Of a DNA stretch of 64,000 bases, positions 58,326 to 64,000 are shown piece after piece. Origin of the DNA: [Phialemoniopsis] sp. UDSM-2020 (Eukaryota; Ascomycota; Sordariomycetes; Thyridiales; Thyridiaceae); assembly GCA_018873225.1 (NCBI GenBank), contig JAEILZ010000007.1, positions 372,001 through 436,000 of the forward strand, in the 5' to 3' direction. Each line of letters opens with the position of its first letter. The first letter of the stretch is position 1. Under the pieces are notes generated by a model. It saw only the letters and a program-made list of their open reading frames with translations, made no database searches and was not told the DNA's origin. Made by a program: the position numbers and the translations under genes.

Positions 58326-58892
58326 TTATTCGACTACTTTGTTCTGTGCGACATTTCCAGCCACTCGCTGGACAAAGCATGCTACAAGTTGTGCCACGAG
58401 AATCCCGAGCTTGAGATCGACCTCGTCATACGCATGCTCCTTATCAAGGATATTGAGTGATCCTATGGTGACACCATTGAAGCGGATCGGAATATTCAAG
58501 ACTGACCCCAGTCCAGCCTGCCACAAGTCTTCCCAGTCTTCAAAAACTGCCTTCAGATGTTCACGCACCGAGCCATGCCAAGTGGCACCTTTCACCACGA
58601 CCTGCTCGACCCATGCAGCGCGGCTGGGTGGAGACCCTTCAGTGCTATCATCGGCGGTTGGGGGCTGCTTCCGTGTTCCCAGCGGGTGTAGGACTTTGTT
58701 CGTGCTGTAAAGTCTTGTAACGCCTGTTTGCTTGGAGAATGACAGGACAGTGAATAAGGAGTGGCCGAAGCATACAGCTAATGTCTGTTCCAGGGCAAGC
58801 CAAACCGCCGCGTCGTTGCCGTTTGCGTGCAAATTAGCGGCTAAATCCATCAATTGATCTAAAGCACTTTTTGCTTCAGGAGATGGAGACAT
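58326..58892 (-). CDS. GAF-domain protein
   Basis: A single exon encodes 188 residues from the ATG at 58892. The frame stays open upstream to another ATG at 59021, but a TATA box at 58994-59001 lies between the two, favouring the shorter form. The fold is one GAF domain: a helical start (ALDQLMDLAANLHANG), LAVCFGHSLFTVLSF, then VLNIPIRFNGVTIGSLNILD and a final helix. Free methionine-R-sulfoxide reductases share this fold but need a set of conserved cysteines. Only two Cys are present, in other places, so that activity is unlikely. It may bind a small ligand; its role is unknown. Confidence 0.8.
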   Translation of the reverse strand: MSPSPEAKSALDQLMDLAANLHANGNDAAVWLALEQTLAVCFGHSLFTVLSFSKQTGVTRLYSTNKVLHPLGTRKQPPTADDSTEGSPPSRAAWVEQVVVKGATWHGSVREHLKAVFEDWEDLWQAGLGSVLNIPIRFNGVTIGSLNILDKEHAYDEVDLKLGILVAQLVACFVQRVAGNVAQNKVVE

Positions 58893-58993
58893 GGTGGGAC
58901 TTGAGGAGTAGAAATCGAAAGTTGTCGAAAAAGCTCTTGTGTAAGAGGGAAAGTGTGTGGGCTTACCGATACGGGGCTTCCGATGAAGAAAAA

Positions 58994-59001
58994 TATTTAT
59001 A
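58994..59001 (-). promoter_or_regulatory. TATA box of the GAF gene
   Basis: TATAAATA on the minus strand, 102 bp before the ATG at 58892. Confidence 0.6.
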
Positions 59002-59142
59002 TCCCGACGTAAACCATTCATATCACTATCAGCGAGCTGATTGACTCAACTGTTTTGCAAATCCTTGATCGATATCTAGGCATTGTTGACACGACAGCCG
59101 AGGTCGGGTACTGGTACCCGCGGAATCTACTACTCAGATTCA

Positions 59143-59362
59143 GTGCCTGTCCAACTTCTACCGCCGGCACCTTGACTGCTGCTACCTCTGCTGCGGTCCC
59201 TTCCGCTGCATACTCGGCCGCCGTGAGCTCCGCTCAGACTGCTGTTGCTACCACCTAGCTGCTGGCACTTCCTCTGCTGCGGCCTCGACCGCCGGCGGTG
59301 TTTTTGCTGTACGCTTCATTGACACCCTTGCGGTGGCTACTCTCGCTGCCCTAGCTCTGTAA
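59143..59362 (+). pseudogene. Relic of a GPI-anchored Ser/Thr/Ala-rich wall protein (3' end)
   Basis: The frame entering near 59143 reads CPTSTAGTLTAATSAAV and ends at a TAG (59256-59258). Shifted by two bases, the text continues at once as AAGTSSAAASTAGGVF and ends in a hydrophobic DTLAVATLAALAL before TAA at 59360-59362. A Ser/Ala/Thr-rich spacer followed by a short hydrophobic tail is the C-terminus typical of GPI-anchored fungal wall proteins. No catalytic or signal-peptide exon was found upstream. I read this as a truncated, frameshifted remnant; an unusual splice cannot be excluded. Confidence 0.5.
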
Positions 59363-60060
59363 GAGCAGAAGGACTCAGGCATCGTGCGGCCTTGACAGTA
59401 TCGTCGTATCTCTGGAGGCCTTGGCTTGTTTTCAGCTCGGGGTCATTGAGTGACTCGCACAATGGGATGATCTGGGACTAGCTATACGTGTGAGATAGAC
59501 TGGAGCTCGGCGGCCTCACAAATGCAGCACGATATGATTTGGAACTGTAGTCGACGGGATGTAAAGGATGGCCATTGACTTAGCAGGCTATGGCCGCCAG
59601 TCATCTGGCGATGGGTATCGGTGTCGGTGTCTATATCAGAACCCCGCCCTCCGCTAGTGCGAGCCGGGTCAAGATTGCTGTTGAGAGAAGGCGCCCAGCT
59701 AGGGGAACGCACTGATGGTAGTAATTTCTGACACCTTTGACACTAGTTGCATTTCTGTTTGTCATGGAGGGTATTTTGAAGGCGACTGGATAGACGCGGG
59801 CTTTAGATCAATACACTAAGGTCCATCCGACAAGGCCAATGATGCATATATATTTACTGAGTGCTATTGCAGGTTGCACTGTGGGAAAATTCTGGACTTA
59901 CACTCGTCCAATGGCATGCTGCTACTTATCTTGCAAGCACAGATCCCCCCTCGGTCAGAAAACCTCTACACGTTTTGGGCATGTAAGTAGCTACATCCCT
60001 TCCTCGTCTCGGCCCCTTACACTCGAGCTGACTTCGGATCTCGAGGACGACGACAGGATA
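59363..60060. other. Intergenic region
   Basis: Promoter side of the monocarboxylate-type transporter. The open frame extends upstream to 59839 but without conserved content. Nothing else was seen. Confidence 0.5.
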
Positions 60061-61881
60061 ATGTCCAACAATGAAAACCGCAACGACGCAGCCAGCGACA
60101 AGACTGTAGTCCGGGATTCGGATAATCTTACCGATGAGCAAGAGGCGGTGGCGCTCGATCAGGCTAGGCCGGAGACAGCAATGACTACGTCAAACAACGG
60201 AACAGAAGCCGAATATGAGGCGGAACCTAAATACGGGTGGTAATCTCCCTCATCTTTTCCCCTCGACAAACGTTTCAACCTTGGCTTCCACAGATCCTGA
60301 TATGGTTTTGGTTCAGGGTAATCGTGGCCTGCGTCTTTCTCATCAACGCCCAGACATGGGGTCTCACACAATCATATGGTGTCTTCCTCGCCTATTATCT
60401 AAATTCTGGGCACTTTTCGCGTCCGGATCCTCTTACCCTGGCGTTCATGGCAGGATTGGCGTTTGCTACGAGTCAGTAATTTTCTTTCCACAAGGGTGGT
60501 CTTTTAGGGACATCAAGCACTCACACAATGCTTCCAGCACTTCTTGTATCTCCGGTGGTGACCCTATCGGTGCCACGAACGGGTGCCAAAGCCACAATCT
60601 TGCTCGGTGTAGTGATTCAAGCGTAAGCCCAGTTGCTGAAAAGCCTTTCAGAAGTGCACAGATTACTAATGTTTGCGTGCCAGCGGCTCTCTTATTGCGG
60701 CCTCATTCTCGACCAAGATCTGGCACCTCGTGCTCTCTCAAGGCCTCGCTTTTGGCGCCGGCGTAGGCTTCATTGTCAACACGACCGTGAGCATCACGCC
60801 TCAATGGTTTGAAAAGAACCGTTCCTTTGCAGTATCGATCACGACGGGCGGCTCCGGGACAGGCGGTCTGATCTACGCACTGGCAATCGCGGCCATGATC
60901 CAGAACATTGGCCTCGAATGGGCCCTCCGGACCCTCGCCATCATCTCGCTGGCTGTCAACGCGACATTGACCTTGTTCATCAAGGACCGCAACACCACCA
61001 TCCGATCAGTGTTCAACGTCTTTGACGTGGCTTACTTCAAGAAGCCAGAGTTCCTCATGTTCGTGTCCTGGGGCTTCTTCTGTCAACTTGGCTTTGCCAT
61101 CTTGATGTTTTCATTGGCAGAATATGGCCAGGCGATGGGGTTTACGTCTCATCAGGCGTCTATCAGCCTCGCCGTCTTCAACTGTATGTCTTCCAAATGA
61201 CAACATCGTGTAGAACTGCCAATATTGACCTGTATGATAGTATCACAAGCTATTGGAAGACCTTTGATTGGCCTAGTGAGTGACCGTTGGGGCCGACTCA
61301 ATGTGGCGGGGATCTCCTGCCTGATTGCAGCCGTCACAGTTCTTCTCATTTGGACGCTCGCAGGACAGCACTACGCTGGAACGATAGTGTATTCACTCTT
61401 CGGAGCATTCGCCAGTTCCATGTGGCCTACGGTAGCTCCTGTTGGAGTGGAGGTAGTCGGCATCCGATACTTGCCATCAGGTCAGAAGTCCTCCATTCGC
61501 ACGACCTTGATGGATCAAGTCTTCACCATCGAGCCTCTAGCTAACTTTCTACACACAGCGCTCTCAATCTACTGGATCATGCTGGTTCCTCCGACATTGT
61601 TCGCCGAGCCAATCGCCCTGTCTATGAAGCGGCCCGGCCGAAACGGCTATCGTGGCGTGCAGATCTTCACTGGGTGCATGTTCCTGGCAGGGTTCATCTC
61701 ACGTATGCTTTCCTCCGGTTCTTCTTAATCTCGGATTCTGAATACTAATTTCAAGCTAGTGTGGCTATTGCGAGCCTGGAAGTTACATCACCGGACAGAT
61801 GGATCCAAGGGGTCTCCGGAGAACCAGAGAGCTTCGTCGCAGTCTTGCCTCAAGAATACCTTCAAGATGGTCAAAGTGTGA
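60061..61881 (+). CDS. MFS monocarboxylate transporter-like protein
   Basis: Seven exons (60061-60239, 60317-60471, 60538-60622, 60684-61183, 61241-61480, 61559-61702, 61760-61881) encode 474 residues. An acidic cytosolic N-terminus leads into YGWVIVACVFLINAQTWG, the family's first helix with the Tyr-Gly-Trp start. About 12 helices follow, including LSQGLAFGAGVGFIVNTTV and GRPLIGLVSDRWGRLN (the MFS loop motif). The first acceptor is the later of two AGs, because the earlier one makes a stop. Fungal members (MCH-like) transport monocarboxylates, riboflavin or unknown metabolites across the plasma membrane. The C-terminal tail is short and basic. The frame is intact. Confidence 0.87.
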
Positions 61882-63414
61882 AACACTAAAGCTCGGAACA
61901 GAGATCATGTCATGCGCATGCTCTTTTATTGTCCTACGATACATTATATCAATGTGTTCACGACCTTGGTACATTGATACTGACTAACAAAGCCACCCTC
62001 TCTCTGCTTCAGCCTTTGTCATAGACATCGTAGCTCGCTCAAATAATCATGCATATAAAATCAAGTCTGATTTCAGACCGTACTTTTGCAATGCTCGGTG
62101 AAGTCTTCGATGTATCTCCGCAATTGTGGCAATATCACGGTCGGACACAATGATCATATCGAAAATGGCCTGCTTACAAGTAGCTATTTAGCGACCTCGG
62201 CCTGCCCGCCATCACGCACATCTCGTGTAACCTGCCATAACCATGACGTGCCACGGAGCTTCCCTCCTTGGATCTGCAGCAGGAGATCGACGGTCTCCCC
62301 TTTACAATGTACCGGGAAAACGCATCGATGCCTCAATCATCACAATGCTCAAGCACTCAAGAGCTTGCTGATCTGCCTCAATTCACTAGTGAAAATTTGA
62401 AACTCGCCATGTCTTACTCGCCCCAAGTCTTAGCATGAATTCCTAGGTTAGGGACGGAATAAACCGTGAGAATTGAAGCAGAACGTGTGTGTCTTCAATC
62501 GGTTCCGGTGAACAAAGACGGCAGCTACGATCAGTGGCGCGCGGGGGAATGAGCTGAAGTGTCTTACAGCATCCGGCGTTGCACAACTTTCCTCCAACAA
62601 CGCCTCTCCCCTCACTCGAACTTGACGTCCGGGAAACGTCAATCCCGAAGGTGGAGCGCTTTACCGCTCGTAAGTTTCGTTCACCATGCTCAGACAAGTG
62701 TTTTCTTCTCCATACACCCATAGTACACGGTAAGCATTTCGGGCCGTTCATTCCTGTTCCTTCATGGCTGAGTTGAAGAAAACAGTTGGCTCTGGCTCAT
62801 GGGGACCACATCTTGAAATCGGCGATACCGGACCACCCCCACCCGGCCACTCCTGCGTGCCCCGGAACGCGACAATGGCTATCGAATGAGGCTTGCAGCG
62901 TGCATCATGAGGACAAGCCATCACACGGCTGACAACGGCAAGTGGGCAGCTGTCTGTACTACGCTCGAGTCGATCCACTGGATTGCTATTACGCAAGCAC
63001 GCACCTTGTATACTAGCGCTACACGTCAAGAGACAAGCTGATGGCTGCGAGCAATATGTCCACGATATCGCGATGCAGCTACACTATGGACACAATAGCA
63101 CTCCTCGACTGCAGTTCAGTGAGACACGACCATGGGCCGAGTATGTGTGGCTGGCTGAGCGGTGAGGGAAACGGAGTACTGTTGTCGATCTCTGATGAGG
63201 CGATCGCGATGTCGTCGAGCTCCTGAAGAATCACGCTAGAATCGAGGGGAACACGTTTCATTGCGATGTCTATATAAGGGTGGACGAAGAGTGCCTTCAG
63301 ACATTGGATCATCATCCTCCAACATCAGGCATTCACACCATTCATACAGACCTCCAAACACAACCAAATTCGCTTTACAGATCCACCAAGATCTCAACTC
63401 CACAAACAACCATC
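61882..63414. other. Intergenic region, no supportable gene
   Basis: 1.5 kb with only short frames on both strands. The last 150 bp hold the TATA box and A/C-rich leader of the next gene. Confidence 0.5.
63271..63278 (+). promoter_or_regulatory. TATA box of the small 3' gene
   Basis: TATATAAG followed by a leader rich in A and C, 144 bp before the ATG. This is a strong-promoter arrangement. Confidence 0.65.
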
Positions 63415-63955
63415 ATGTCTGAGCAAGAGCTAGCCCTTGGTACGTCACCCACAACTAGAAAGGCAGGACCCCGGGATAGTACGAGTCAAGCTAACATGAG
63501 TGACCAGGCGCCGTGGTCGAACTCGTCCAGAACGATGTTGGACAGTATAAAGCCGTCCAGAAACAGATAGTCAAGGGTACGCCGCCCGCCAATGTCGAGG
63601 GACGCAAGGAGATCGGTTGGGGTCTCGGACCGATCAAGGTAAGCAGAATCTAGCCTCCAGTCAAGCCATATCAGCGCGCGACATCTGACTGATTCCCCAA
63701 CCCCGGCCATAGGTGGACGGCTACGTCGACCTCAGCTCGCTCGAGATTGGCGTCAGCGTTTCGGTCGTCGGCATCAGTCTCGGCAACATCTACGGAAACC
63801 TGAATGACGGCGTCGGCGTCAAGATCGATCTGCTCGTCGCCAAGGGCGAGATCAAGTTCTACCTCAAGAACGGCAACGAGCTCTGGATCCATGTCGCCGT
63901 TGAGATCAGCTTTGACGGCTCGTATGAGGGCGACTACAAGATTGTGTCTCTCTAG
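63415..63955 (+). CDS. Small protein of unknown function, beta-rich
   Basis: Three exons (63415-63439, 63508-63638, 63713-63955) encode 132 residues. Introns are GTACGT...CCAG and GTAAGC...ATAG. The protein has no signal peptide and no cysteines. It contains GWGLGPIKVDGYVDLSSLEI, then alternating hydrophobic/polar strands rich in Gly and Val (GVSVSVVGISLGNIYGNL, GVGVKIDLLVAKGEIKFYL), ending KIVSL. The pattern suggests a small soluble beta barrel or sandwich. I do not recognise a characterised family. A clear TATA box suggests strong or stress-induced expression. Confidence 0.8.
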
Positions 63956-64000
63956 GTTATGCGGCTCCGAGGTTTGGGGTGCGGGATTGGCAAGTCCGAT

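Noticed and set aside
1..64000. tRNA, rRNA and CRISPR arrays
   Set aside because: I looked for T-loop-like GTTCGA blocks paired with acceptor stems and found none that fold. CRISPR is not expected in a fungal genome, and the only tandem array (55421-55770) lacks regular repeats and spacers.

Overview
The window comes from a filamentous ascomycete (Pezizomycotina, most likely a Sordariomycete; I cannot name the genus). The evidence is short GT-AG introns of about 50-80 nt with CTAAC-type branch sites, Zn2Cys6 regulators, a NACHT-type NTPase, an AA9 polysaccharide monooxygenase, a PDR-type ABC transporter and an NRPS-like reductase. All gene models were spliced by hand from reading frame, splice signals and family similarity. 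In every multi-exon model the exon lengths sum to a multiple of three.

Left edge (1-7.3 kb): a Zn2Cys6 regulator that seems to run off the window, a NACHT-family gene that looks broken at its start codon and by an in-frame TGA, and a convergent gene for a multi-spanning membrane protein. Core block (7.8-24.8 kb): conserved housekeeping genes. These are a cellulose-synthase-like GT2, the ribosome-associated J protein zuotin, the LYR protein Mzm1, splicing factor Slt11, sterol C-24 methyltransferase Erg6, pyruvate dehydrogenase E1 beta, a single-span Cys-rich surface protein and a secreted endonuclease/exonuclease/phosphatase-fold enzyme.

Accessory block (25.3-61.9 kb): dense in regulators and transporters. 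In order it has a Zn2Cys6 regulator divergent from a PDR ABC pump, an MFS symporter divergent from an aldo-keto reductase, a second regulator, an NRPS-like adenylation-thiolation-reductase (carboxylic acid reductase type), a secreted serine hydrolase divergent from a third regulator, an AA9 LPMO, a fourth regulator, an ochratoxinase-like amidohydrolase, a second MFS symporter, a GAF protein, a relic of a GPI-anchored wall protein and a monocarboxylate-type MFS. The 25.3-48.4 kb stretch reads as a candidate biosynthetic cluster. The A-T-R enzyme would reduce a carboxylic acid to an aldehyde, the AKR could reduce that to an alcohol, and the pump and symporter would move product or substrate. This is inference from content and order, and it is the main candidate for something undescribed here.

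Right edge (61.9-64 kb): mostly empty, then a small TATA-driven gene for a 132-residue protein of unknown function.
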